From assembly GCF_937997535.1 (NCBI RefSeq), contig NZ_CALKTT010000060.1, forward strand, positions 1 to 64,000: a DNA stretch of 64,000 nucleotides, written 5' to 3'. This document shows, in pieces, positions 26,876-35,569 of this stretch; within the stretch, counting starts at the first letter, position 1; each line of letters begins with the position of its first letter. The notes under the pieces are model-generated. The model made no database searches and was not told the origin of the DNA. It saw only the letters and a program-made list of their open reading frames with translations. This DNA is from an uncultured Campylobacter sp. (lineage in GTDB: Bacteria; Campylobacterota; Campylobacteria; Campylobacterales; Campylobacteraceae). Made by a program: the position numbers and the translations under genes.

Positions 26876-27418
26876 ATGAGCGAGATAAAAATTTTAATCA
26901 CCGACGAGGATCTGTGCACCCCGAGGCAGCTTTTGAGCAGGCGCGATAAGAAGCTGGCGCGAACGCGAGGCCATCTGCGCGAGTTTCGCGTTTCGCGGGC
27001 GCTTAAGTCGCGCTTTAAAAAGCGCGGAAAATTTTGCATCTCGCACAAAAGCGCGGAGGGCAAAACGATCGTCGCCGTGGCTCTAGCGAGGCAAAAATTC
27101 GGGCTCGATCTTGAAATTTTAAAACCGCGGAATTTTGCCGCGGCGAGCGAGTTTTGTTTCAACGACTTTGAACGCGAACTTTTGGCGGCGGCGGACGAGA
27201 GCGAAAAAGCGCTCGTTTTTTATAAAATTTACACGATCAAAGAGGCGCTAATTAAGGCGCGAAGCCTAGGTTTTTACGCGCTTGATCGCGTGGGGCTCGC
27301 GCGCGGCGTAGGCGGTGAAGCTCTGGCGCTTGATGAGCGCGGCAAGGCGTGGTCGCACAAAAGCTATATTTTGGAGGGCCAGATTTTGATTTCGCTCGTT
27401 TTTAGGGAGAATTTTTGA
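26876..27418 (+). CDS. 4'-phosphopantetheinyl transferase of the aryl-polyene cluster
   Basis: Transfers phosphopantetheine from CoA to the active-site serine of carrier proteins, here presumably the two ACPs encoded 8 kb downstream. The 180 residues contain the Sfp-family magnesium motif as FGLDLE (near residue 79) and the second motif as YTIKEALIKA (near 122). Cis location with the APE genes supports a dedicated role. ATG at 26876 has only a poor ribosome binding site. The stop overlaps the next gene by 4 bp. Confidence 0.85.
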   Translation: MSEIKILITDEDLCTPRQLLSRRDKKLARTRGHLREFRVSRALKSRFKKRGKFCISHKSAEGKTIVAVALARQKFGLDLEILKPRNFAAASEFCFNDFERELLAAADESEKALVFYKIYTIKEALIKARSLGFYALDRVGLARGVGGEALALDERGKAWSHKSYILEGQILISLVFRENF

Positions 27419-27831
27419 GACCTGTTTATCGTTTTTACGCTATTTCTAAAACGGCTTTCATTCTGCTTTGCGCCGCGTTTTTTATAGGCGGATGCGCGCA
27501 CAAAGCGCCTGGGCAAATAGCGGAATTTAGCCAAAAACAGTTCATCTTGACGGATACTAACGGCGTGAAAAGCAGAGCCCTGATCTCAAAAATTTCACCC
27601 GCAAACGGCGAGGAGAGCCGCTACAAGCTCGTCTGGCTCGATATGCTAGGCGCGCCGATAGCACGCAAAATTTTATCGATCAAAGGCGGCGAGGCTAAAT
27701 TTCGCAACGACGGCTTCCTGCCGCCCGATTCGCAAAGCGAGCGAGTATTTTTAGCCCTGCTTGAGAATGCGGATAAACCGAATTTCACCATAAACGCAAA
27801 GGGGCGCCGATATGACGCAATATCTAAGTAG
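27415..27831 (+). CDS. DUF3261-type lipoprotein of the APE cluster
   Basis: A 138-residue lipoprotein: hydrophobic signal followed by the lipobox FIGGC near residue 27, then a small domain with YKLVWLDMLGAPIARK. DUF3261 lipoproteins are regular members of aryl-polyene clusters and are thought to help place the product at the outer membrane; the exact role is not established. TTG start, overlapping the transferase gene, and overlapping the ketosynthase start by 20 bp. Confidence 0.75.
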   Translation: MRPVYRFYAISKTAFILLCAAFFIGGCAHKAPGQIAEFSQKQFILTDTNGVKSRALISKISPANGEESRYKLVWLDMLGAPIARKILSIKGGEAKFRNDGFLPPDSQSERVFLALLENADKPNFTINAKGRRYDAISK

Positions 27832-29302
27832 CCCCGGGCTCATCTGTGCGGGCGCAAACAGCGCTGCAGAGCTTTTTAGCGCGCTGTGCGAAAAAAGATC
27901 CGCGCTGCGAAAGCTTGATGTCTGTGGTAAAAATTTCATCTTCGGGCGCGTGGATACGCCGCTGCCGCAGATCAAAGATCGCGCCTACGCCACGCGCACG
28001 AACGCTCTGGCGCTTTATGCCTGCCTCGGCGTGCACGGACAGATCGAGCAAGCCGTGAAAAAATTCGGCGCGCACCGCGTAGGAGTGGTGTTTGCAACCA
28101 CCAACACCGGCGTGCAGGAAAACTATGCGGAATTTTTCGCCTGCGGTAAAGACGCGGGAAATTTTATCTCGCAAGACGGCGAGAGCTCCGCGCCGTGCAG
28201 TGAAATTTCTGCGATGAACGGCGAAAATTTCGCCAAAATTTCAAAAAATGCAAACGATAAATTTAAAAACTTCTGCTTCGAGCGCAACTCCCACGCAAAC
28301 CCCGCAAATTTTATCCGCGAATGCTTCGGGCTAAAATCCGTCGCGATCGGAGTTTCGAGTGCGTGTACCAGCGGAAACAAAGCTCTCATCGAAGCTTCGC
28401 GCCTCATCTACGCGGGACTTTGCGATGCGGTCGTATTCGGCGGCGCCGATGCATTAGACGAGCTCACGCTGCAGGGCTTTAGCGCGCTTGAAATTTTAAG
28501 CGAGCATCCGCTCAAGCCGTTTTCAGAGGCGCGATCAGGCACAAATCTAGGCGAAGGGGCCTGCGCATTCGTGCTTTCGCGCGAACACATAAGCGACGTC
28601 GCGCTTTTGGCTCACGCCGCAAACTCCGACGCCTACCACATCACCAAGCCCGATCCCGGCGCACGCATGCAGATCACGGCGATCAAAACCGCGCTGAAAT
28701 CGGCTCATCTGCAAAGCGTGGACTACGTAAATCTGCACGGAACGGGCACTGCGGCTAACGACGCGATGGAGGCCTTAGCTATGAGCGCCGCCCTACCCTT
28801 AGCGCTCGCAAGCTCGTCCAAATGGGCGATCGGACACACCCTGGGCGCTGCGGGGGCGATCGAGCTTGCCGTCTGCTACGAGGCGATCAGACAGGGCGTG
28901 ATTCCGCCGAATTTTACGAACGATAAAATTTGGCGCGGCTCGGAGGCTGAAATTTTTCGTGGCGCGCAGGCGCGGCACGGCGAGCGAAACGACGAAATTT
29001 TAAACAACGCAAGCGATCAAATTTTATGCAACTCGGGCGATGAAATTTTACAAAACGCGCAGAGTGAAATTTCAAAAAGTAGCGCGGATGAAATTTTGGC
29101 TGCGTCTAAAGCTTTGCAAGACGCAGGCGATAAAATTTTAAAATACGCTGCGGATCAAGCTTCGCAAACGAGCGAAATCTCCGCGGCGCTGTCTAAATTT
29201 AATCTCGCGTGCGAAGCCAAAAAAGCGCGCGTAGATACCGCGATGAATCTAAGCTTTGCTTTCGGCGGAGACAATGCCGTAACCATAATAGGACGAGTAT
29301 GA
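27812..29302 (+). CDS. apeO: Beta-ketoacyl-ACP synthase (ApeO-like) with low-complexity insert
   Basis: Condensing enzyme of the polyene chain. The Cys-His-His triad is present: Cys185 in VSSACTSG, His309 in NLHGTGTAAND, His342 in IGHTLGAAGA. The C-terminal NLSFAFGGDN is intact. Between about residues 372 and 472 lies an insertion of roughly eight-residue units (DEILNNAS, DQILCNSG, DEILQNAQ, and so on) encoded by AAATTTTA-rich DNA. Without it the protein would be near the usual 390-400. It overlaps the next gene by 4 bp. Confidence 0.85.
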   Translation: MTQYLSSPGLICAGANSAAELFSALCEKRSALRKLDVCGKNFIFGRVDTPLPQIKDRAYATRTNALALYACLGVHGQIEQAVKKFGAHRVGVVFATTNTGVQENYAEFFACGKDAGNFISQDGESSAPCSEISAMNGENFAKISKNANDKFKNFCFERNSHANPANFIRECFGLKSVAIGVSSACTSGNKALIEASRLIYAGLCDAVVFGGADALDELTLQGFSALEILSEHPLKPFSEARSGTNLGEGACAFVLSREHISDVALLAHAANSDAYHITKPDPGARMQITAIKTALKSAHLQSVDYVNLHGTGTAANDAMEALAMSAALPLALASSSKWAIGHTLGAAGAIELAVCYEAIRQGVIPPNFTNDKIWRGSEAEIFRGAQARHGERNDEILNNASDQILCNSGDEILQNAQSEISKSSADEILAASKALQDAGDKILKYAADQASQTSEISAALSKFNLACEAKKARVDTAMNLSFAFGGDNAVTIIGRV

Positions 29303-29727
29303 GAGCCTCTAGCATCCTACCGCAGAGCGGATATATGGTCTTCGCGGATGAAATTTTAGAGGTTAGCGATGGCTACGTAAGCTGCGCGTTTAGCGTTAAA
29401 GAGGACTCGCCGTTTACCGAAGACGGCGAACTCGGCAGCTACGCGTATATGGAGATAATGGCGCAGTGCATCGGCGTGTATTCGGGCTACCGAAATGACG
29501 GCGAGGCAAGGCTCGGGTTTTTGCTGGGCGTGCGGAACCTCGATATTTCGCGTTCAAGCCTGAAGGTGGGCGAGCGCGTGATCGCGACGGCGAGGCAGAG
29601 CGTAAGCGACGGCGATGGGTTATATATCTTCGACTGCGAGATCCGCTGCGGCGGCGAACATATCGCAAGCGCCACGCTAAGCGTAATGCGCGCGAGCGAC
29701 GAAATGATAAAGAGTATAAATGGCTAA
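29299..29727 (+). CDS. apeP: 3-hydroxyacyl-ACP dehydratase (ApeP-like hotdog)
   Basis: A 142-residue hotdog protein. The helix segment YMEIMAQCIG matches the E.MAQ region of FabA/FabZ-like and ApeP-like dehydratases. The opening ILPQSGYMVFADEIL parallels the LPHR.PM..LD start of the family, with Gln where His is usual. It probably dehydrates the 3-hydroxyacyl-ACP after each round of extension. ATG 29299 is chosen because it overlaps the upstream stop; longer upstream extension runs within apeO. Confidence 0.78.
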   Translation: MRASSILPQSGYMVFADEILEVSDGYVSCAFSVKEDSPFTEDGELGSYAYMEIMAQCIGVYSGYRNDGEARLGFLLGVRNLDISRSSLKVGERVIATARQSVSDGDGLYIFDCEIRCGGEHIASATLSVMRASDEMIKSING

Positions 29728-30454
29728 GAGAATTTTAATTACCGGAGCAAGCGGCGGTATCGGCGAGGCGTGCGCGTTAAATTTAGCACAAAAGGGCTAT
29801 GGCTTGGCGCTAAATGGGCGCAACGAAGCAAAGCTAAAAGACGTAGCGAGGCGCTGCTTGGACGCGGGCGCGGCGGAAGTTCAAATTTTAAAATTTGACG
29901 TTGCAGACACTGCCGCGGCACAGGAGCGTATCGAAGCAGACATAGAGGCAAACGGCGCGTACTGGGGCATCGTGCTAAATGCGGGCATCACGCGGGATAA
30001 CTCCTTCGTGTGGTTCGAGCGCGAGGATTGGCAAAGCGTGATAGATACAAATTTGGGCGGGTTTTATAACGTCCTAAAGCCCGCGCTGATGCCGATGATC
30101 CGCGCCAAAAAGGGCGGGCGTATCGTCGTGATGAGCTCGGTTAGCGGAATTGCCGGCAACCGCGGCCAGAGCAACTACGCCGCTAGCAAAGGAGGCCTAA
30201 TCGCCGCGGCCAAATCCCTGGCGATAGAACTTGCAAGCCGCAAGATCACGGTAAACGTCGTAGCCCCGGGGCTCATCAAAACGGCGATGAGCGAAGGCAT
30301 AAACGAAGCTGCAAGCGAGCAAATTTTAGGCGCGATCCCGCTAGGCCGCATCGGCGAGCCGAGCGAGGTAGCACATTTGGTGGAGTTTTTGCTAAGCGAA
30401 AATTCCGCATACATCACAAAAGAGGTTATTAAAATAGACGGTGGATTATGTTAA
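29720..30454 (+). CDS. apeQ: 3-oxoacyl-ACP reductase (ApeQ/FabG-like)
   Basis: NADPH-dependent short-chain dehydrogenase reducing the 3-keto group of the growing chain. It has the Rossmann motif GASGGIGEA near residue 8, LNAGIT, the catalytic Ser in MSSVSG, Tyr153 and Lys157 in YAASKGG, and PG motif VAPGLIKTAM. Length 244 is standard for FabG. It overlaps apeP (8 bp) and the next ketosynthase (7 bp). Confidence 0.88.
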   Translation: MAKRILITGASGGIGEACALNLAQKGYGLALNGRNEAKLKDVARRCLDAGAAEVQILKFDVADTAAAQERIEADIEANGAYWGIVLNAGITRDNSFVWFEREDWQSVIDTNLGGFYNVLKPALMPMIRAKKGGRIVVMSSVSGIAGNRGQSNYAASKGGLIAAAKSLAIELASRKITVNVVAPGLIKTAMSEGINEAASEQILGAIPLGRIGEPSEVAHLVEFLLSENSAYITKEVIKIDGGLC

Positions 30455-31677
30455 ATAGAGTAGTTATTACGGGTTTTGGCAACGTCTGTGCATTCGGGCG
30501 AGACTGGGCGAGCATAAAGCAGAATTTGGCGCAGCAAAAAAGCGCCGTAGTTTATATGAGCGAATGGGATATCTTCGGCGAGGAACTAAATACGAGGCTT
30601 GGCGCGCCGATACAAAACTACGCGCCGCCTGCGCACTGGAATCGCAAAGATACCCGCTCGATGGGTAAGGTAGCGATGTTTGGCGTTGATGCTGCGGGCG
30701 AAGCTCTGGCGGATGCGGGGCTTTTAGAAGATGAGCGCATAAAGGACGGTCGTATGGGCGTCGCAGCGGGTAGCTGCAGCGGCGATGCGAAGGCTACGGG
30801 CGAGGTCATAGATATTTTGCATGGCAAGGATAGCACCTTCAACGCCAACTCCTACGTCAAGATGATGCCCCACACCGTCGCTGCGAATATCGCGATCTAC
30901 TACGGGCTAAAAGGCAGGCTCATCCCCACGAGCTCTGCGTGCACGAGCGCATCTCAAGCGATCGGCTACTCCTATGAAGCGATAAAATTTGGCCTTGCGG
31001 ATATGATGTTAGCAGGCGGCGCGGACGAGCTGCACCCAAGCCAGGCATTCGTATTTGATAAGCTCTACGCGACAAGCTGCAAAAACGACACCCCTACTCT
31101 CAGCCCTGCGCCTTTTGATATAGCGCGTGATGGGCTGGTTTTAGGCGAAGGCGGCGCTATGTTTGTGCTGGAAAGCCTCAGAAGCGCACTTGCGCGCGGC
31201 GCTAAAATTTACGCCGAGATAGTAGGTTTCGGCACGACCTGTGACGGCACGCATATCACCCGCCCACAGAGTGAGACTATGCGCGCGGCGATGCAGCTGG
31301 CGCTCAAAGACGCCGCGATTTCGCCGGATCTCATCGGGCACGTAAACGCCCACGCTACGGCGACCAGACAGGGCGACATCGCGGAATCTATGGCGACGCA
31401 TGAAATTTTCGGCTCGCAAACGCCCGTGAGCTCTTATAAGGGATATTTGGGCCATACTTTAGGTGCGTGCGGGGCGCTGGAGAGCTTCATCTCGGTGATG
31501 ATGATGAACGAGGGGCTGTTCTATCCGAATCTAAATTTACAAGCTATCGATCCGCAGTGCGCGCCGCTTAGATACCTCACGCAGCCGCAGGAGATAAAGA
31601 CGGACTACGTTATGAATAACAACTTCGCTTTCGGCGGCGTAAATACATCTTTGATTTTTAAAAAATTTATCGACTAA
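30448..31677 (+). CDS. apeR: Beta-ketoacyl-ACP synthase (ApeR-like)
   Basis: Second condensing enzyme of the cluster, FabF-like, 409 residues, without an insertion. The catalytic Cys165 is in SSACTSASQ, with His in NAHATATRQGD and GYLGHTLGACGA, and NNNFAFGGVN near the end. APE systems usually have several ketosynthase-type proteins, with one starting or extending and one of a separate group; which this is cannot be settled from sequence alone. Confidence 0.87.
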   Translation: MLNRVVITGFGNVCAFGRDWASIKQNLAQQKSAVVYMSEWDIFGEELNTRLGAPIQNYAPPAHWNRKDTRSMGKVAMFGVDAAGEALADAGLLEDERIKDGRMGVAAGSCSGDAKATGEVIDILHGKDSTFNANSYVKMMPHTVAANIAIYYGLKGRLIPTSSACTSASQAIGYSYEAIKFGLADMMLAGGADELHPSQAFVFDKLYATSCKNDTPTLSPAPFDIARDGLVLGEGGAMFVLESLRSALARGAKIYAEIVGFGTTCDGTHITRPQSETMRAAMQLALKDAAISPDLIGHVNAHATATRQGDIAESMATHEIFGSQTPVSSYKGYLGHTLGACGALESFISVMMMNEGLFYPNLNLQAIDPQCAPLRYLTQPQEIKTDYVMNNNFAFGGVNTSLIFKKFID

Positions 31678-31687
31678 AGGAGAGAAA

Positions 31688-32110
31688 ATGAAAAAATTTC
31701 TATTTTTCGTAGTTGCGACGCTTTTTGTCGCTAATGCGGCTTATGCCAAAAACGATATCGTGCGCTTCCCGATCGCTGCGGCACTCGCAGAGCCAGACGC
31801 CAAAGCCAAGCTTGATCCGAACATAAAATTCTACTTCGGCAACAAATCCGCAGGCAGAAAGATTACGCAGCAGCTAAGCTCGAATAAAAAAGCAAACGGC
31901 GTCGGCAAGAGCGATCAAGCCGCATGCAACCGCGCGTTTTTATCGGCGCTACTTAGCTTTCAAGATCGCGCCAAAAAAGAGGGCGGCAACAAGATCGTCA
32001 ATATCACGAGCTACTATTATAAAAACGTTTTCGTGAGCGATAAAGAGTTTGAATGCGGCGTAGGCACGATAATGAGCGGTGTCACACTAAGAGGCTATAT
32101 TGCAAAATAA
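31688..32110 (+). CDS. Small secreted protein of the APE cluster
   Basis: A 140-residue protein with a clear Sec signal ending AANAAYA (actual text ANAAYAKND), so periplasmic. The mature part starts DIVRFPIAAAL and has two cysteines. Similar small exported proteins in such clusters are often labelled excinuclease ATPase subunit, a name that has no support here since no ATPase motif is present. Good ribosome binding site GGAGAG. The end overlaps the next gene by 11 bp. Function unknown. Confidence 0.65.
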   Translation: MKKFLFFVVATLFVANAAYAKNDIVRFPIAAALAEPDAKAKLDPNIKFYFGNKSAGRKITQQLSSNKKANGVGKSDQAACNRAFLSALLSFQDRAKKEGGNKIVNITSYYYKNVFVSDKEFECGVGTIMSGVTLRGYIAK

Positions 32111-33485
32111 ACTAAGCTTCGGTATATCTTACGCAAGCGCGATAATTTCGGGCGAGCCGGCGGAGTTTTATAAAAACCTCGCCGCTTGTTCGGACGGAAT
32201 TTCCGAAGTAAACTTAGACGGAAATTCCGATCCCGCTTGCGATATGGATCAAAATTTTACGTATGATTTTACGTTAAATTTTACGCAAGATTTTACAGAT
32301 ACTCGGGACTACGAGCAGAATTCTATAAATCCCGCAAATTTTGCAGCGTGCGAAAATGGGGTTTTACAAAAAAGCTTCGTAGAAAACTTAAAAATTTCTA
32401 CCCACGCTCGCTTAAAAGAGGAAATTTTAGCCTTAGAGCCTTTGAAGAAAAAGCCGGCTCTTGAGCATATTCCGCCATTGCACCGCCGCCGTTTGGGGCT
32501 CGGGGCAAAACTTTGCATCTCGCTTTTAGGCGAAATTTCGCAAAATACGCCGCAAAGTTTAGCTGAGGAAAACTCCTTAAATCTCGCGCCTCAAAATTTA
32601 GATGCGAGCAAAAGCCGTGCCGCCGCACAAAACCCGTCGCCGCAGGATTTTTCAAATAAGAATTCTTTAAATTTTATGCAGCAAAATTTAGATTCGGCGC
32701 CGCAAGATTTCACAAATGAAAATTCTTTAAATTCCGCGAGGCAGAATTCCAAAACAAACGAAAGCTCGGGAGCCTGCGATCATGAGATGCAAAGCTCCGC
32801 GACGCAGCGCGAAGGGCTGCCGCTCGTCTTTTGCTCGCGCATGGGCGAGATCAACCGCTGTTTTAGCCTGCTCGGCTCGATGAGCGAAAGCGTCTCGCCT
32901 TCGAGCTTTTGTGTCAGCGTACTCAACGCGATTGCGGCGCAAAATGCGATTTTTACGCAAAATCATGCCGAAATTTCGACGATCTCTGCGGCGTGTGCGC
33001 TCGAAAACGGCGCAATAATCGCAGCTACGAGGCTGAAAGAAAGCGCGGAAAATTCCGGCTCCGCACAGGATGCGAACGAAGCAGGCAAAAACGGCGAATG
33101 CAAATCGGATAACGATAAAATCGCCCTGCTCTGCTATTTTGAGGAGGCAAATAACAACTATCTGAAGCGCTGCGACTTTGCCTGCGCCCTACTTTTGGTG
33201 CTTCAGCGCGGAGATGACGTGCAGATCGAAATTTCGCCGCACGTTGCAGACGCGACGGCACAGAGCATAGAGGCACAAAATCCGAAATCGCGAGCCGAAA
33301 ATGAAATTTTACGAAGCTTTAAAAAGGGAGGCGAAATCCCGCTAGATACCGCGGTGGAATTTTTGGCTAAAATCCTCTCCGGCAAGTGCGAATGGCGCAG
33401 TAGCGACGGGGTTTTAGACTATCTTTGGCGCGTCAAAGATCCCGCCAAAATCGCAGCTTTTTTAAGGCAAAATCATGAACGTTAA
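32100..33485 (+). CDS. apeC: Beta-ketoacyl synthase chain-length-factor-like protein (ApeC-like), enlarged
   Basis: The family segment IPPLHRRRLGLGAK (near 120-135), the FCSRMGEINRCFSLL region and SVLNAIAAQN fit the Ketoacyl-synt_2 group that acts as chain-length factor in APE synthesis. The usual size is about 240; here it is 461. The excess lies at about residues 40-115 and 145-240. The second insert has near-20-residue repeats around NSLNLAPQNLD, NSLNFMQQNLDSAPQDFTN and NSLNSARQN, plus a smaller insert near 315-335. No KS-type catalytic cysteine signature is evident. TTG start inside the previous gene. Confidence 0.75.
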   Translation: MQNKLSFGISYASAIISGEPAEFYKNLAACSDGISEVNLDGNSDPACDMDQNFTYDFTLNFTQDFTDTRDYEQNSINPANFAACENGVLQKSFVENLKISTHARLKEEILALEPLKKKPALEHIPPLHRRRLGLGAKLCISLLGEISQNTPQSLAEENSLNLAPQNLDASKSRAAAQNPSPQDFSNKNSLNFMQQNLDSAPQDFTNENSLNSARQNSKTNESSGACDHEMQSSATQREGLPLVFCSRMGEINRCFSLLGSMSESVSPSSFCVSVLNAIAAQNAIFTQNHAEISTISAACALENGAIIAATRLKESAENSGSAQDANEAGKNGECKSDNDKIALLCYFEEANNNYLKRCDFACALLLVLQRGDDVQIEISPHVADATAQSIEAQNPKSRAENEILRSFKKGGEIPLDTAVEFLAKILSGKCEWRSSDGVLDYLWRVKDPAKIAAFLRQNHER

Positions 33486-34554
33486 AATAGCAAAATTTCA
33501 TCGCATGAGCAGGCACGGCAAGACGAGCAATTTTGATCAAAATTCCGGGCTACACGGAGCTGCAAAGGCGCGAACGACAAGCTTTAAATTTAGCCGCTCC
33601 GCCAAACGCGGATATAGTGAAGGTTTTAAATTTAGCCGCGCTATCAAACACGAGCTCGCCCAAACGGCACATCTTAAAAACACGCCGAAAGGGCGCGTGC
33701 CATACGCCCCCAAATCGCGTTGCAATGAGGCGCGCTGCGAAAATACGCCGCCGAGGAATACGCAACGAATCCAAAAAAATCCGCCTAAACGCTGCGAGCT
33801 GCGAGCCATAAAAATTTTACCGCAGCGGCGCATGGAAGACACCGTAAAATTCCGCTATAAAGACAGATGCGACGAGCCGAAATACTACGCGCAGCAGGCT
33901 GTAAATTTCATAAATTTAGCAGATCAAAGCTTGGGCTACGAGTTTAAATTTAGCCGCGCGATGAACCGAGTAGCCGCTCACGCAGGATGCACACGACAAG
34001 GCGCTACGATGAATTTTAAATTTAACGACGCCGCGAGCTATAAATTTAATCAGACGGCGCGTCATACGGCGGCGCAAAAACGGCGTATACGGCGCTTCGC
34101 AGAAATTCCGTCGCAATGGCGCGCGTGGCAAACCGCAGAAATTCTACCGCAACGATACGCGCGGCAAAAGATAAAAATTCCATCGCAATGGCACGCACGA
34201 CGAAGCGTGCGGCAAGCTGAGGAAATTTCACCGAGGCAATGCGCACGGCAAACGGCGAGAATTCTACAAAATCGCAGTTTACCGCGCGCCGCAGAAATTC
34301 TATTGCTTCGACACATACACGGCACCGAGGTCGCCTCCGCTCAGACCATAAAAGCTCTATTACTTCGGCACATGCCGCAAGGCGAAATATCGCGCGCAGA
34401 AAACCGCGAAAACTCCGCTGCGATGCGGCAGGCGGCAAGCCGTAGAAATTTTATCGAGATCGCGCGCATGACGAGCCATCAAATCCCCGCCGAAAGCTGT
34501 AAAATCCTCGTCGAGAGGCATAAAATCCCCGTCGAAAGAGGCGCCGTGCGATGA
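33475..34554 (+). CDS. Arg/Ala-rich repeat ORF of unknown origin inside the APE operon
   Basis: An unbroken 359-codon frame that overlaps apeC by 11 bp and the acyltransferase gene by 4 bp, as a real operon gene would. Its sequence looks like translated intergenic repeat: FKFSRSAKRG, FKFSRAIK and FKFSRAMN from TTTAAATTTAGCCGC. From residue 208 a 12-residue (36-bp) period follows (AEIPSQWRAWQT, AEILPQRYARQK, IKIPSQWHARRS). It is strongly basic, has no signal peptide and no known domain. It may be an expressed repeat-born gene, a spacer kept open by translational coupling, or spurious. Confidence 0.4.
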   Translation: MNVKIAKFHRMSRHGKTSNFDQNSGLHGAAKARTTSFKFSRSAKRGYSEGFKFSRAIKHELAQTAHLKNTPKGRVPYAPKSRCNEARCENTPPRNTQRIQKNPPKRCELRAIKILPQRRMEDTVKFRYKDRCDEPKYYAQQAVNFINLADQSLGYEFKFSRAMNRVAAHAGCTRQGATMNFKFNDAASYKFNQTARHTAAQKRRIRRFAEIPSQWRAWQTAEILPQRYARQKIKIPSQWHARRSVRQAEEISPRQCARQTARILQNRSLPRAAEILLLRHIHGTEVASAQTIKALLLRHMPQGEISRAENRENSAAMRQAASRRNFIEIARMTSHQIPAESCKILVERHKIPVERGAVR

Positions 34555-35306
34555 AGCAGACAGATCCGCTAAGGCGCAAAATCAAGCAGATCAGCATCGC
34601 GTTATCCTTCTCAAGCTTCGGCGCGCTGTGTATGTTAGGCAACCTGCTCTTCCTCCCAGTAGCGCTACTGCGATTAAACCGCATAGAGGCCGTGCGAAAT
34701 TTCGTGCGCGATTTCATAATGATCTCGTGGCGCATATTTTTGCTGCTAGCGCGTCTTTACGGCAGTATCGGCGTGAGCTGGCGCTGCAAACTCCCGCCTA
34801 GCGGCACTCTCATCATCGCAAACCACCCTAGCCTGCTTGACGTGGTGATTTTTTTAGCTCACGTGCGGCGCGCAAACTGCGTAGTCAAGGAAAGCCTATG
34901 CAAAAACCCCTTCCTCTCCGCCGCCATCGCAGCCGCAGGCTACATCCCAAACACCGGCTCGGAAGCGATGATAGATGCGTGCCGCAGCGCCCTTGCGCGA
35001 GGAGAAAGCCTAATCATCTTCCCCGAGGGCACGCGCACCGCAGATCGCATCGCCATGCACAAAGCGGCGTTTTACATCGCGATAAATTTCGCAAAAAATA
35101 TGAATTGCGTCGCGATAAAAATGGATCCTAAAAGCCTAAAAAAAGGACAAGTATGGTACGATACGCCCGAGGTTCGGATGAAGTACGACCTCTACGAGCT
35201 GTGCGCGCTTGATCTAACGGGCTTTGAGCCGGATCGTCCAAACCCAATCCGAGTGCGCAAACTCTACGAAAAAATATCAAATCTATATGAAAAGGAGAAT
35301 CTGTGA
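34551..35306 (+). CDS. PlsC-type acyltransferase (ApeD-like)
   Basis: Lysophospholipid/glycerolphosphate acyltransferase family, 251 residues. Catalytic Hx4D is NHPSLLD (near residue 93) and the binding motif is FPEGTRT (near 158). An N-terminal hydrophobic region anchors it in the inner membrane. In APE clusters such enzymes are thought to help build the lipid anchor of the polyene. ATG at 34551 overlaps the upstream repeat ORF; the stop overlaps the first ACP start. Confidence 0.82.
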   Translation: MKQTDPLRRKIKQISIALSFSSFGALCMLGNLLFLPVALLRLNRIEAVRNFVRDFIMISWRIFLLLARLYGSIGVSWRCKLPPSGTLIIANHPSLLDVVIFLAHVRRANCVVKESLCKNPFLSAAIAAAGYIPNTGSEAMIDACRSALARGESLIIFPEGTRTADRIAMHKAAFYIAINFAKNMNCVAIKMDPKSLKKGQVWYDTPEVRMKYDLYELCALDLTGFEPDRPNPIRVRKLYEKISNLYEKENL

Positions 35307-35569
35307 ACGAAGAAATTTTGGAACTTAAGGAGCTGATCATTTCGGGGCTAAACCTCGAAGACGTAGCGCCTGGCGACATAAATGACGATGAGCCGCTTTT
35401 TGGCGACGGGCTCGGGCTCGATTCGGTCGATGCGCTGGAGCTCGGGCTTTTGGTGCAGAAAAAATACGGCATCGTGCTTAACTCAAAAACCCAAAATTTA
35501 AAGCAAATTTTCTCATCCGTTGCGTCTTTGGCGCAATACATCGCCGAAAATAGGAGTAAAAATGAGTAA
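35303..35569 (+). CDS. apeE: Acyl carrier protein 1 (ApeE-like)
   Basis: An 88-residue acidic four-helix carrier protein. The phosphopantetheine attachment serine is Ser41 in GLGLDSVDALEL. It is presumably activated by the transferase at the start of the cluster. GTG start at 35303 preceded by AAAAGGAG. It overlaps the second ACP by 8 bp. Which ACP carries the starter and which the growing chain cannot be told from sequence. Confidence 0.85.
   Translation: MNEEILELKELIISGLNLEDVAPGDINDDEPLFGDGLGLDSVDALELGLLVQKKYGIVLNSKTQNLKQIFSSVASLAQYIAENRSKNE

Noticed and set aside
31688..32110. Excinuclease ATPase subunit
   Set aside because: That label is sometimes attached to such proteins, but this one is a small secreted protein with no Walker motifs.
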